Source: Clostridia bacterium 41_269
GTDB taxonomy: Bacteria; Bacillota; DTU086
Assembly: GCA_001508005.1 (NCBI GenBank)
Contig: LGEZ01000002.1
Coordinates: forward strand, 54,317 to 118,316
Direction: 5' to 3'
Length of the DNA: 64,000 bases
This document shows positions 17,741-25,806 of the stretch, piece by piece (the first letter of the stretch is position 1; each line of letters opens with the position of its first letter). Made by a program: the position numbers and the translations under genes. A model generated the notes under the pieces. It was not told the DNA's origin. It saw nothing but the letters and a program-made list of their open reading frames with translations, and did no database searches.

Positions 17741-19399
17741 ATGTCTGCTAAATTATCCATAATACCTTTAGGCGGTTTAGGAGAAATTGGTAAGAATATG
17801 ACCGTTGTAAAATATGGAAATAATATAATTGTTATCGATGCGGGTTTAGCTTTTCCGGAGGATGAAATGCTGGGTGTTGATGTAGTAATACCAGATATAA
17901 CATATCTTATCGATAATAAGCAATTAGTTAGGGCAATAATTTTAACTCACGGACATGAAGATCATATAGGAGCTATGCCCTTTATTTTAAAGGATCTTAA
18001 TGTTCCTGTATATGGTACCAAGTTGACTTTGGGTTTGCTTGCTCAAAAATTAAAGGAAGCTGGTTTATTGAATCAAGCGAAGTTGAATCAGATAAAAGCT
18101 GGAGATACCATAAATATAAGTCCCTTTGAAATAGATTTTATTAGGGTTAGCCACAGCATTCCTGATGTAGTTGCACTTGGCATTAAGACACCAGTGGGTA
18201 CTATTGTTCATACAGCTGATTTTAAATTTGATCACACTCCTATAGATGGTGAAGTGACTGATCTTTATAAATTTGCCCAATTGGGTAATGATGGGGTCTT
18301 GGTTCTTCTTTCTGACAGTACTAATGCGGAAAGAGAAGGCTATACTCTATCAGAAAAGTATGTAGGAGAAAGCTTTAATGAGATTTTTAATGCTGCCAAG
18401 GGAAGAATAATTGTAGCCAGCTTTGCTTCCAATATACATCGCCTTCAGCAGATTTTTATGACTGCTTATAAATATGGACGTAAAGTTGCTGTTTGTGGAA
18501 GAAGCATGCAGAATACTGTAGATGTTGCTGCTGAATTGGGATACTTGGATATTCCCCAAAACACTTTGATAGATTTAGATAGCATTACACAGTTTCCAGA
18601 CAACAAAATAGTCATAATAAGTACAGGAAGCCAAGGGGAACCTATGTCTGCACTTTCAAGAATTGCAAAGGGTGAACATAAAAAAGTACAAATAATACCT
18701 GGAGATACCATTATCATTTCTGCTAATCCCATCCCTGGAAATGAAAAAATGGTTGCTAAAACAATAGATCAGCTATTTAAACAGGGAGCAGAAGTAATTT
18801 ATGAAAGGGTATCTGGGGTACATGTTTCTGGACATGCCAGCCAAGAAGAATTAAAGCTGATGATTAATTTAATTAAACCTAAGTACTTTATACCTATTCA
18901 TGGTGAATACCGCATGCTTGTAAAGCATGCGCAGATTGCACAAGAATTGGGGATACCTTTGAAAAATATTTTTGTAGCTGAAAATGGACAGGTTATTGAT
19001 TTTTGGAAGAATGGAGCATGCTTCAGCGGTAGGGTTACATCTGGGCAGGTAATGGTTGATGGATTGGGAGTGGGAGATGTGGGTAATATTGTTTTAAGGG
19101 ACAGGCAGCAGCTTTCTCAGGATGGGATATTAATTGTAGTTTTAACTCTGAATGGGGAAACCGGAGAGCTGTTAGCAGGTCCTGATATTATATCAAGGGG
19201 ATTTGTTTATGTTAGAGAATCTGAAGAACTTTTAGAAGAAGCACGACAAAAAGTGGAAAAGGTATTGTATAAATGTAGGGAATCAAACATTAAGGAATGG
19301 TCTGTTATTAAGGCTAATATTAAGGAAATTCTTAGTAAATTTCTTTTTGAAAAAACACACAGAAAACCTATGATCCTTCCCATAATAATGGAGATTTAG
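17741..19399 (+). CDS. rnj: ribonuclease J
   Basis: 552 residues, typical length. The metallo-beta-lactamase core has LTHGHEDHIGA (HxHxDH metal site, about residue 70), DSTNAEREG and the beta-CASP segment SFASNIHRLQQIF. ISTGSQGEPMSALSRIA and HVSGHASQEELKLM continue it, and the C-terminal domain with GDVGNIVLRDRQQLSQDG is present. RNase J combines 5'-3' exonuclease with endonuclease action and is central to mRNA decay in Firmicutes. I took ATG 17741; a longer frame from 17705 lacks a ribosome site. RNase J1 versus J2 cannot be decided here. Confidence 0.93.
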   Translation: MSAKLSIIPLGGLGEIGKNMTVVKYGNNIIVIDAGLAFPEDEMLGVDVVIPDITYLIDNKQLVRAIILTHGHEDHIGAMPFILKDLNVPVYGTKLTLGLLAQKLKEAGLLNQAKLNQIKAGDTINISPFEIDFIRVSHSIPDVVALGIKTPVGTIVHTADFKFDHTPIDGEVTDLYKFAQLGNDGVLVLLSDSTNAEREGYTLSEKYVGESFNEIFNAAKGRIIVASFASNIHRLQQIFMTAYKYGRKVAVCGRSMQNTVDVAAELGYLDIPQNTLIDLDSITQFPDNKIVIISTGSQGEPMSALSRIAKGEHKKVQIIPGDTIIISANPIPGNEKMVAKTIDQLFKQGAEVIYERVSGVHVSGHASQEELKLMINLIKPKYFIPIHGEYRMLVKHAQIAQELGIPLKNIFVAENGQVIDFWKNGACFSGRVTSGQVMVDGLGVGDVGNIVLRDRQQLSQDGILIVVLTLNGETGELLAGPDIISRGFVYVRESEELLEEARQKVEKVLYKCRESNIKEWSVIKANIKEILSKFLFEKTHRKPMILPIIMEI

Positions 19400-19529
19400 C
19401 TTAAATTTCTTTTTTTATTTTTTTTATTTATAATAGGTGCATGCATTATTTGTAATAAGATAAACAAAAATAAAAATAGCATCAAGTAGTGAAATAGATA
19501 GAGCTCAAAATTTTCAAGGAGTGAGATAT

Positions 19530-19955
19530 TTGGCAGCAAAAATGTTAAGAAGAACAATAACAGCAAGAAAACAGCTTAGCAGCCAGGTACGTCAAATTAG
19601 AAACAGCAGACAGGCATCAAATATTAGAGAATTGGGCCAAGTTAATATTCCAGAGACAAAGAGTAATATTCATTGTCTTCCAATAGTAGGACAAATTGAG
19701 GGTCATATGATCATAGATCCTAAGAATAAAACAACTAAGTATGAACATATTATTCCTCAACTGGTGGCCCTTGAACAAAATCCTGAAATAGAGGGCATCT
19801 TATTTATCTTGAATACAATTGGTGGTGATGTTGAAGCAGGATTAGCAATTGCTGAAATGATTGCCAGTATGTCGAAACCCACAGTTTCTCTTGTTTTGGG
19901 TGGAGGACATTCCATAGGAGTTCCTATAGAACCCATATCACTACCAACAGCTTAA
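19530..19955 (+). pseudogene. tepA: TepA-type ClpP-like protease, 3' half removed by element insertion
   Basis: The TTG start has AAGGAG 9 bases upstream. The first ~135 residues match TepA (ClpP/Ser protease fold, membrane-associated): [36 protein letters not shown] and GGGHSIGVP, which carries the nucleophilic serine. After GVPI the sequence departs to a short unrelated tail and a stop. The family normally continues for about another 100 residues including the catalytic histidine and aspartate, so this copy cannot be active alone. The rest of the gene is not in the window and should lie at the far end of the element. Confidence 0.85.
19905..19935. other. probable left attachment junction of the mobile element
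   Basis: The tepA reading frame loses family similarity near 19929, a terminator follows, and a RecU-like gene and tyrosine integrase come next. The codons for GGGHSIGVP are likely part of the att core, since they are the last conserved tepA sequence. The exact core needs the right end, which lies outside this window. Confidence 0.6.
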
Positions 19956-19977
19956 AAGCATTGGTACGTATAGTCTG

Positions 19978-20012
19978 CCGGGCATTTTGTGCCCGGTTTT
20001 TTTTTTTTTTTT
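19978..20012 (+). terminator. terminator with a 16-T tail at the element's left edge
   Basis: A 7-bp stem (CCGGGCA / TGCCCGG) with a TTTTG loop and 16 consecutive T. It insulates the element from tepA transcription. Confidence 0.9.
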
Positions 20013-20531
20013 ATGAAGCAAACGGCAAAAAAGGAGCAAAAACTAAATACTTTGGGAAACAGGGGCCGTGCTTTGGAGGATCTCTTGGAGGCAGCGTTTG
20101 ATTCCGATTCTGAAACCTGCATGTTCCGGCAGTCAAATAGAATCGTTCTTTTGAGGGATGGAAGAGCCTTTCCCCAAAAAGGAGCTCCTGTTGATTTTGT
20201 AGGCGTTGTAAGAGGTGTTCCTGTTGTCGTTGAGTGCAAAGAAACAAAAGCGAACAGACTTCCTTTAAACAAAAGCAGGTTTCCAGAGAACGAAATAACA
20301 GCCCTTCAGAGGTTTTCCGATTCGGGAGGCAGCTCCTTTGTGGTCGCTGCTTTTTGGAAGCATAACAGAATTGCGGTTTTCAGCTTCAGGACCTTTAAAG
20401 GGCTTATGTCCTACAGAAAAAGCGTTTACCCTGAAGATGCTGACGTTGTTTTTCCTGTAAGCAAGGTAAAAAAAATCACGGAAGTTTTTCAACTTCACGA
20501 TAACATATCAAGACAACGGCGCAATTCTTGA
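20013..20531 (+). CDS. RecU-like Holliday-junction resolvase/nuclease
   Basis: 172 residues. GNRGRALEDLLE at the N-terminus, then GAPVDFVGVVRGVPVVVECK (about residues 65-85) give the PD-(D/E)XK nuclease core with Asp and E-x-K. NEITALQRFSDSGGSSFVV matches the RecU family. RecU resolves Holliday junctions in Firmicutes; on an element it may help recombination or replication. The ATG at 20013 directly follows the T tract of the terminator and has no ribosome site; a TTG at 20052 is another option. Together with the integrase it forms the left-end recombination module. Confidence 0.75.
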   Translation: MKQTAKKEQKLNTLGNRGRALEDLLEAAFDSDSETCMFRQSNRIVLLRDGRAFPQKGAPVDFVGVVRGVPVVVECKETKANRLPLNKSRFPENEITALQRFSDSGGSSFVVAAFWKHNRIAVFSFRTFKGLMSYRKSVYPEDADVVFPVSKVKKITEVFQLHDNISRQRRNS

Positions 20532-20583
20532 GTAAAAGCATTTTTTTATATTAAAAACCTAGCAAATATCATGTCGTAAGGGG

Positions 20584-21462
20584 GTGAAAAACACGCAAGA
20601 CAACCTGACGGCGGGTAAAATTTTAAGTCTTTACTTGGAAGAACTGGGGCAAAAAAGTTCCCTTTATACCGTAAAGGGCTATAAGAGGGACATCAAATAC
20701 TTTTTTGAGTGGTTTTCTCACATCGAAAATCCTCATCCTGAAAACATCACGAGCATAGACTTGCGGGAGTATCAGTCTTATTTAAGAAGCACAAAAAAAC
20801 AAAAACCCAATTCCGTGAACCGCAAAATAAAAGCTTTAAAGTCTTTTTTAAAGTGGTGCGTTGAAAAAAACTACGCAAAAAGACTGCCCGAATTTCCTCC
20901 AAACATCCCTCAAGTCCAAAGCTCTCCCAAGAGCCTTGAAAGGGCAGAGGTCAACCGACTACTGCGGGAGCTTGAAAAAGAAGGCAATTTAAGAGACATC
21001 GCCTTGATAAGGCTTATGCTTTCCTGCGGGTTGAGAATAGCGGAAGCGGTTTCTTTAAGGATAAGCGATCTTGAAATAAGAGAACGAAGCGGAAAAGTAA
21101 CGGTGAGATCAGGGAAGGGCGGTAAGTATCGTGAAGTTCCCCTTCCCCTTGAAGCAAGAAAAGCCCTCATAGGGTGGCTTGAAGCTCACCCCGGAGGAGA
21201 ATATCTTTTCCCCGGAAAAGACGGACACATAACGGAAAACGCAGCGTGGCGGGTGGTTAAAAAATACGCATACAAAGCCAAAATACCTGATCTCACGCCT
21301 CACTCATTAAGACATACTTGTGCCCGGAACATGATCCGTGCAGGCGTGGATTTAGCCACGGTGTCTTCCATATTGGGGCACTCACGGTTGGATACAACCG
21401 CAGTATATATCTGCCCGTCTTTTTTGGACATGGAACAAGCGTTGGAAAAAAGTGAGCTTTAG
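20584..21462 (+). CDS. tyrosine recombinase/integrase
   Basis: 292 residues. An N-terminal SAM-like core-binding domain (residues 10-95) is followed by the catalytic domain with all six residues: R151 (CGLRIAEA), K178 (SGKGGKYREV), H240 and R243 (HSLRHTCARN), H266 (LGHSRLDTT) and Y275 (AVYICPS). It most resembles XerC/XerD-sized recombinases rather than the long Tn916-type Int. It probably integrated the element into tepA. The start is GTG 20584 in a G-rich context. The next gene begins 12 bases after its stop. Confidence 0.93.
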   Translation: MKNTQDNLTAGKILSLYLEELGQKSSLYTVKGYKRDIKYFFEWFSHIENPHPENITSIDLREYQSYLRSTKKQKPNSVNRKIKALKSFLKWCVEKNYAKRLPEFPPNIPQVQSSPKSLERAEVNRLLRELEKEGNLRDIALIRLMLSCGLRIAEAVSLRISDLEIRERSGKVTVRSGKGGKYREVPLPLEARKALIGWLEAHPGGEYLFPGKDGHITENAAWRVVKKYAYKAKIPDLTPHSLRHTCARNMIRAGVDLATVSSILGHSRLDTTAVYICPSFLDMEQALEKSEL

Positions 21463-21473
21463 GGGGAATTTTT

Positions 21474-22307
21474 ATGGAGCAGCTGCTTAAGGTAAAAACA
21501 GAAGACAAAATCATTGAGGATAGAATTAAAAAAATACTTGTTCAAAAAATTAAAGACAAGGCCCTTGAGCTTGGACGCATCCCGAAGCAGACGGACTTCT
21601 CAAACCATCAGAGGTTTTACGCTGCTTTTGGGTCGTGGAACAAAGCTCTTAAAGCCGCTGGTTTTCCCGTAAAGAAGGAATGTCGGCGCCTGAAATACAG
21701 GTACATTTACGGTCAGGAATACGTGCCGTCCAAAGAAGAGTGTATTGAGGCCCTTAGAAGGCTTTCCGGGAAACTTGGAAAGTGCAGGCCTACTTTTCAG
21801 GACATTGAATCAAGTGCGGGCATAGAGTCCGGCTGCCCGAAGTACAGAATTATCAAACGTACTTTTGGAAGCCTCGAAAAAGCACTTGAGGAAGCCGGCT
21901 TAAAAGACCTTCCTACAAAAAAACAGAAGGAGGCAGCAGAAAAGAAAAAAAAGCTTGACGCATTTTTTGAAGGAAAAAAATTCGTTTTTGACTGCGAAGT
22001 AAAAGACAAAAAATTAAGGTTTGAAGCGAAAAAGCGTAAGATTGCTGTCGTTAAGGCTCCGAAAAACAAGAAGCTTTTAACAGTGCTCAACTGGATGCGC
22101 GGGGTGGAAGACAGGGGCGTTCTTCCCTCTCCTGAAGAGATCCGACTTGCCGTGGGCGAAAAGAAATTCAAAATGCTTTCCGCATACCGCAGCGGCAGAA
22201 GCCTTGCGGAGATAGGGAAAGACATAGGGCTCTCGAAAGAGGGAGTGAGGCAGAACCTTTTAAAGGGAGCAGAAAAAGCCGTAAGAAAATTTTCAAAAAA
22301 GTATTGA
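21474..22307 (+). CDS. sigma-like DNA-binding protein with homing-endonuclease-associated repeats
   Basis: 277 residues. Two copies of the small helical repeat found beside HNH homing endonucleases are visible: FYAAFGSWNKALKAAGFP (about residue 55) and IKRTFGSLEKALEEAGL (about residue 130). No nuclease domain is present. The C-terminus (about 235-275) is a sigma-70 region 4-type helix-turn-helix: RSLAEIGKDIGLSKEGVRQN. I infer a sequence-specific DNA-binding regulator, perhaps an alternative sigma or activator of the element. It is followed by a promoter with a direct repeat, possibly its target. Confidence 0.6.
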   Translation: MEQLLKVKTEDKIIEDRIKKILVQKIKDKALELGRIPKQTDFSNHQRFYAAFGSWNKALKAAGFPVKKECRRLKYRYIYGQEYVPSKEECIEALRRLSGKLGKCRPTFQDIESSAGIESGCPKYRIIKRTFGSLEKALEEAGLKDLPTKKQKEAAEKKKKLDAFFEGKKFVFDCEVKDKKLRFEAKKRKIAVVKAPKNKKLLTVLNWMRGVEDRGVLPSPEEIRLAVGEKKFKMLSAYRSGRSLAEIGKDIGLSKEGVRQNLLKGAEKAVRKFSKKY

Positions 22308-22333
22308 CATCGTCGTAACGTCGGTAACATAAT
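22304..22333 (+). promoter_or_regulatory. candidate element promoter with direct repeat in the spacer
   Basis: TTGACA (22304-22309) and CATAAT (22328-22333) are 18 bases apart. The spacer is a tandem near-repeat, GTCGTAAC then GTCGGTAAC (22312-22328). It begins in the stop region of the sigma-like gene and would drive the DUF2325 gene and perhaps everything downstream. Confidence 0.6.
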
Positions 22334-22388
22334 TCCAGGTAGGGACATTGTGTCCAAAAACAGCAAAAAAGTGTCGGCAAAAAGTTAA

Positions 22389-22404
22389 GGTACGCGCGTG
22401 CGCA
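22389..22404. repeat. 16-bp alternating purine-pyrimidine repeat, copy 1
   Basis: GGTACGCGCGTGCGCA; an identical 16-mer occurs at 33971-33986. Fifteen consecutive bases alternate purine and pyrimidine. Confidence 0.9.
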
Positions 22405-22444
22405 AGCCCCGATTTATTGTGAAGGAAGCAGCCCATATTAAATA

Positions 22445-22487
22445 AATTCCCGGTTTTCTTGTGAAAGGCCGGGAATTTTTTATTTTT
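22445..22487 (+). terminator. terminator-like hairpin just before the DUF2325 ribosome site
   Basis: A 9-bp perfect stem (AATTCCCGG / CCGGGAATT), a 15-base loop and TTTTTTATTTTT. The SD sequence AGGAGGTGG begins immediately after, so it could act as an attenuator rather than an operon end. Confidence 0.8.
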
Positions 22488-22504
22488 CAGGAGGTGGCTG
22501 TTTC

Positions 22505-23575
22505 TTGAAATGCAAGACCTGCGACCCGTGTAAAAAGAAGCTTGAGGGTCTTCGGAAGAAGTGTAGTTCGCTGGGCATAGAAGCGGAGTGTGAGGACAGA
22601 AATTTCTGGTTTTTCTGCTTTGCGGTCAGGGCTGCGGGCGGGCTTTCGCATCGTCTCGAAGTGATGGAGTGGCTTGCCTGCCGTCCAATACCTCAGAAAA
22701 AAAAGAAAAAGCCTGCCGTATACGTTGTGTCCCGCTTCCCCGTCCCTGCGGTTCAGAAGCGGTTTCTCAAGCTTGCTGAAACAAATTTTCCCGAAGTGTT
22801 TGAAAAACAGCCTCCCGAAGAAGCTTTAAAGAAGATAGAAGCATCGGGGAGGGACGAAAAAGCAGCGGCGTTTCTCTACAGGTATCTTGGAATTGAAGCT
22901 CCTCTGCCCGTCGACTTTTCCGAAAAGTGTTTTCGCATGCAGTTTGAAATTATAACTTTGGAGCACCTGCTTAGGACAAAAGAAAGCAAAAACATGGAGG
23001 AAGAGATTAAAAAGGCCGTAAAAACAAGGGACAGGATAATCTCAAGATACATAAAAAAACTTGAAAAAAGTTCCCTTGCCGTAGCGCAGAAAAAATCGGA
23101 AGCTGACAGGTATAGGGAAATAGCGGAAAAAACAGCTGAAAGGCTGCGGCAGGTGGAATCCTACTATCAGGACGAAGTCAAAAAACTTCACAGAAAGATT
23201 CGTGTTCTTGAGAGAATCAACCGAAGGCTTAAGGAAGAGCTTTCCGGAAGCACGAAAAAGTTTGACTTCAGGGTTCTCATAGTGGGCGACCCAAAAAGAA
23301 AGGACGCTTACAGAAGGCATCTTGAGAAAAAGGGCATTGAGGTGAGGTTTATTGACGGAATAGACAAGACCTGTGACCCTTCTGTAGTGAAAAGCGTTGA
23401 CCTTGTGGTTGTTGCTGCAGACTACGGCAGGCACTCTGTTTTAGAAAAGATTAAGCCCCTTGCAAAGAATTACGGGGTTCCGTACATTACCGTTTCTTCA
23501 GGCGGGGTATCAACCGTTGTTTCCGTTGTTGAGGAAAGGCTGTTCGGTCAAATTTGTGCCGAAAAGGTAGGATAG
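22505..23575 (+). CDS. coiled-coil protein with C-terminal DUF2325 domain
   Basis: 356 residues from TTG 22505 (AGGAGGTGG upstream). The N-terminus is cysteine-rich (CKTCDPC) and may bind metal. Residues about 170-255 form a long charged coiled coil. The last ~95 residues (FRVLIVGDPKRKDAYRRHLE, VVVAADYGRHSVLEKIKPLA, VPYITVSSGG) match DUF2325, a Rossmann-like domain of unknown role common in Firmicutes. The stop lies at the left end of the first IscB unit, so the C-terminus may have been altered by that insertion. No function can be given beyond this. Confidence 0.65.
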   Translation: MKCKTCDPCKKKLEGLRKKCSSLGIEAECEDRNFWFFCFAVRAAGGLSHRLEVMEWLACRPIPQKKKKKPAVYVVSRFPVPAVQKRFLKLAETNFPEVFEKQPPEEALKKIEASGRDEKAAAFLYRYLGIEAPLPVDFSEKCFRMQFEIITLEHLLRTKESKNMEEEIKKAVKTRDRIISRYIKKLEKSSLAVAQKKSEADRYREIAEKTAERLRQVESYYQDEVKKLHRKIRVLERINRRLKEELSGSTKKFDFRVLIVGDPKRKDAYRRHLEKKGIEVRFIDGIDKTCDPSVVKSVDLVVVAADYGRHSVLEKIKPLAKNYGVPYITVSSGGVSTVVSVVEERLFGQICAEKVG

Positions 23576-23577
23576 GC

Positions 23578-23912
23578 AAGGGGTCATAGACCCCACGGCT
23601 GAAGCCGGGGGCTTGTCCTCCGGTTTTCAGCCGTAGGCCCGCAAAGGCCTCGCTATGACCAGCCTTAGTGCCTGACCCGAAGGACAAGGGGATGAAGGTG
23701 CTACGTTGGCGGGGAGAGCTAAAGTTCGCACTCCGGGATGCTCCTCCAGTCCCGGACCCTGCAACCCGGCGGTTAAAAGCAAGCTGGGGGTGTAGCGAGC
23801 GGTGCCGCTGGGAATAGCCGCCCGCCGACATTGGCGAGGAGGGTGCCGAGGAGAGTCCGCCTCGGCGCGACACCAGCCCCGTAAGGGGTCCCCTAAAAGG
23901 GGAAGGATAGAG
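23578..23912 (+). ncRNA. probable omega-RNA of IscB 1
   Basis: Over 330 bases before iscB contain no credible gene but many nested hairpins, for example GGGGTC..GACCCC, CGGCTGAAGCCG, GGAGGGTGCC region and CCCCGTAAGGGG. This is where IscB omega-RNAs are encoded (family knowledge). The guide would come from the roughly 16 bases 5' of the scaffold, that is from the flank around the DUF2325 stop codon. An open frame from 23802 runs through this region into iscB but lacks a ribosome site. Confidence 0.75.
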
Positions 23913-25292
23913 ATGGTTTTCGTGCTGGACAGAAAGAAAAAGCCCCTGATGCCCTGCACCGAAAAGCGGGCGAGGAAGCTTCTGGCCGAAGGGAGGGCCG
24001 TGGTACATCGGCTCGTTCCCTTCGTCATTCGCCTGAAGGACAGGGCAACCGGACAGGCGATCCTCCAGCCCTTGAAGCTCAAAATCGACCCCGGCTATGA
24101 GGTCACCGGGATCTCCGTAGTACGGGTGGAGGAAGGGAAAGAAGTGGTTATCTTCTTTGCCGAGGTCCACCACCGCACGGACGTATCAGAGAAGCTCCTT
24201 TCAAGAAGGGCTCATCGCAGGAGCCGCCGGAGCCGCAAGACCAGGTACCGCGCTCCCAGGTTTGACAACCGCAAGAGACCGGGCGGTTGGCTCCCGCCTA
24301 GTGCGGAGACCCGTGTGGACCAGGTCTTGAGCGTGGTGCGGAAGCTCTGCCGATGGATGCCCATCACGGAAGTCGTAGTGGAATCGGCCAAGTTCGACAC
24401 CCAGAAGCTCCAGAACCCCGAAATTTCCGGCGTCAAGTACCAGCATGGAGAGCTTTTCGGCTATGAACTCAGGGAGTACCTTCTGGAGAAGTTCGGCCGG
24501 AGGTGTGCCTACTGCGGGAAGGAAAATGTACCGCTGGAGATAGACCACGTGGTTCCGAAGTCGAGGGGCGGTACCGACCGGGTGTCCAACCTCACTTTAG
24601 CTTGCCGGGAGTGCAACCGGATCAAGGGAAACAGGCTCCCTCAAGAGTGGCTAGAGGAGCTGAAGAAGTCCAGAAAGGTAGTTGACAGGAAGCGGGCGGA
24701 GAACATCCCGAAGGTCTTGGCCCAGCTTAAGGAACCATTGAAAGGTGCGGCTTTCATGAACGCCGCGCGATATGTCCTAGTGGAGAGACTCAAAACACTT
24801 GGCCTACCTATCTTTACTGCAACTACTGCCCAGACCAAATACAACCGGGCAAAGTTCGGCCTTCCCAAGACTCACTACTTTGATGCTTGCTGTGTAGGGG
24901 AAGTACCCAATAGGTTGGAGGTTGCCACAGGATACGTGCAGGTCACCTTAGCCGTGAGGCGTGGCACGAGGCAGATGGCGAACTCCGACCGATACGGCTT
25001 TCCCAGAGGTCACCGTTCAAGAAGGAAGTTCTACTTCGGCTTCATGACGGGCGACTTGGTGGTAGCGGAAATACCAGGAGGGAAATACGCTGGGAAGCAC
25101 ACGGGTTTTGTGGCCGTGCGGCAAAGCGGGTATTTCGATCTGAAGGATCTTTCTGGCAGGCGGGTGTGTCAGGGGATTTCCTGGCGCCATTTTAGGCTCA
25201 TCCAGCGTTTTGACGGTTGGCGTTACGAAAAGCTTAAAATCGCGGCACTTTCCTCCCCATGCCTGAAGGCAGGGGCCTCCAGTGCCGCTTAG
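23913..25292 (+). CDS. iscB: IscB RNA-guided nuclease (copy 1)
   Basis: 459 residues from ATG 23913 (GGAAGGATAG upstream). Order of parts: PLMP domain (FVLDRKKKPLMPCTEKRARK), RuvC-I (LKIDPGYEVTGISVV), arginine-rich bridge helix (RRAHRRSRRSRKTRYR), RuvC-II (ITEVVVESAKFD), HNH (CAYCGKENVPLEIDHVVPKS, then CRECNRIKGN), RuvC-III (KTHYFDACCVG) and a C-terminal target-interacting region. All catalytic positions look intact. IscB proteins are the ancestors of Cas9 and cut DNA with an omega-RNA guide. The last codons form part of the right-end hairpin. Confidence 0.93.
   Translation: MVFVLDRKKKPLMPCTEKRARKLLAEGRAVVHRLVPFVIRLKDRATGQAILQPLKLKIDPGYEVTGISVVRVEEGKEVVIFFAEVHHRTDVSEKLLSRRAHRRSRRSRKTRYRAPRFDNRKRPGGWLPPSAETRVDQVLSVVRKLCRWMPITEVVVESAKFDTQKLQNPEISGVKYQHGELFGYELREYLLEKFGRRCAYCGKENVPLEIDHVVPKSRGGTDRVSNLTLACRECNRIKGNRLPQEWLEELKKSRKVVDRKRAENIPKVLAQLKEPLKGAAFMNAARYVLVERLKTLGLPIFTATTAQTKYNRAKFGLPKTHYFDACCVGEVPNRLEVATGYVQVTLAVRRGTRQMANSDRYGFPRGHRSRRKFYFGFMTGDLVVAEIPGGKYAGKHTGFVAVRQSGYFDLKDLSGRRVCQGISWRHFRLIQRFDGWRYEKLKIAALSSPCLKAGASSAA
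25242..25288. repeat. right-end palindrome of IscB unit 1
   Basis: An outer stem GCGGCACT / AGTGCCGC encloses an inner CCCC..GGGG hairpin around CCTGAAGG. It is the subterminal hairpin type of IS200/IS605 ends. Confidence 0.8.
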
Positions 25293-25299
25293 GGCGGTG

Positions 25300-25806
25300 A
25301 TGTTGTTGCTGTATAGGACTCACTTGCTTGGCGGCTTTGCGGCCGGATACCTTGCAACGGGAAGCGTTGCCTGCGGGACCGCATCAGCCGTGTTTTCACT
25401 GCTTCCCGACATAGAATCTCCAAAGTCCTTTATAGGGCGGAGGCTTCTTCCCGTCTCAGTTGCAGGAAAGCTGGTGTTCGGTCACCGGCAGGCATTTCAC
25501 TCCTTAATTGGGGCTTTTCTTTTTGCCGCAGCTGCTCATTTATTTTTTGGGCCGCACTTCAGCGGTGCTGGTGTTTCCTGTTTTGCAGGATATGTTTCGC
25601 ACCTTGCTCTTGACTCGTTTAACCCGGCTGGAGTTCCTTGGCTGTGGCCGTACAGAAAAAGGTTTTCTTTTCCCCTTGTGGAAACGGGAAGCATAGCTGA
25701 AAGGATGGTGGTGCTGCCGGGGCTTGCTGGAATAGTTTCTTTGCTGTTCATCAGAGGCTTTTTTATTTCAGTAGCAAATCTTCTGAAAGGAGCTGTGATT
25801 CGATGA
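25300..25806 (+). CDS. YdjM-like membrane metal-dependent hydrolase
   Basis: 168 residues. It has four to five hydrophobic segments with the conserved polar motifs of this family: a histidine near the start (RTHLLGGFAAG), LLPDIESPKSFIGRR (about residue 38), FGHRQAFHSL (about residue 60) and GYVSHLALDSFNPAGV (about residue 100). YdjM of E. coli is a LexA-regulated inner-membrane protein; the family is predicted to bind metal. I take ATG 25300, 8 bases after the IscB 1 stop; the upstream part may have been changed by that insertion. It overlaps the pilin-like gene by 4 bases. Confidence 0.75.
   Translation: MLLLYRTHLLGGFAAGYLATGSVACGTASAVFSLLPDIESPKSFIGRRLLPVSVAGKLVFGHRQAFHSLIGAFLFAAAAHLFFGPHFSGAGVSCFAGYVSHLALDSFNPAGVPWLWPYRKRFSFPLVETGSIAERMVVLPGLAGIVSLLFIRGFFISVANLLKGAVIR

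Larger units (their letters stand above)
23578..25290 (+). mobile_element. IscB-type IS200/IS605-related unit 1, no transposase
   Basis: The unit comprises a structured RNA region, the iscB gene and a right-end palindrome at 25242-25288. It is visibly richer in G+C than both the element and the chromosome, which points to a recent outside origin. No tnpA (Y1 transposase) is present, so it would need help in trans. Exact ends are uncertain. Confidence 0.7.

Noticed and set aside
19989..20012. N-terminal extension of the RecU-like protein with five Phe
   Set aside because: It is the translated T tract of a terminator.
23802..23912. N-terminal extension of IscB 1 from 23802
   Set aside because: The added residues are low-complexity Arg/Gly translated from RNA hairpins; ATG 23913 begins exactly at the PLMP domain.
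23487..24173. Long minus-strand open frames across the IscB 1 RNA region
   Set aside because: High G+C content makes long antisense frames likely; they lack ribosome sites and family similarity, and overlap a clear IscB gene.
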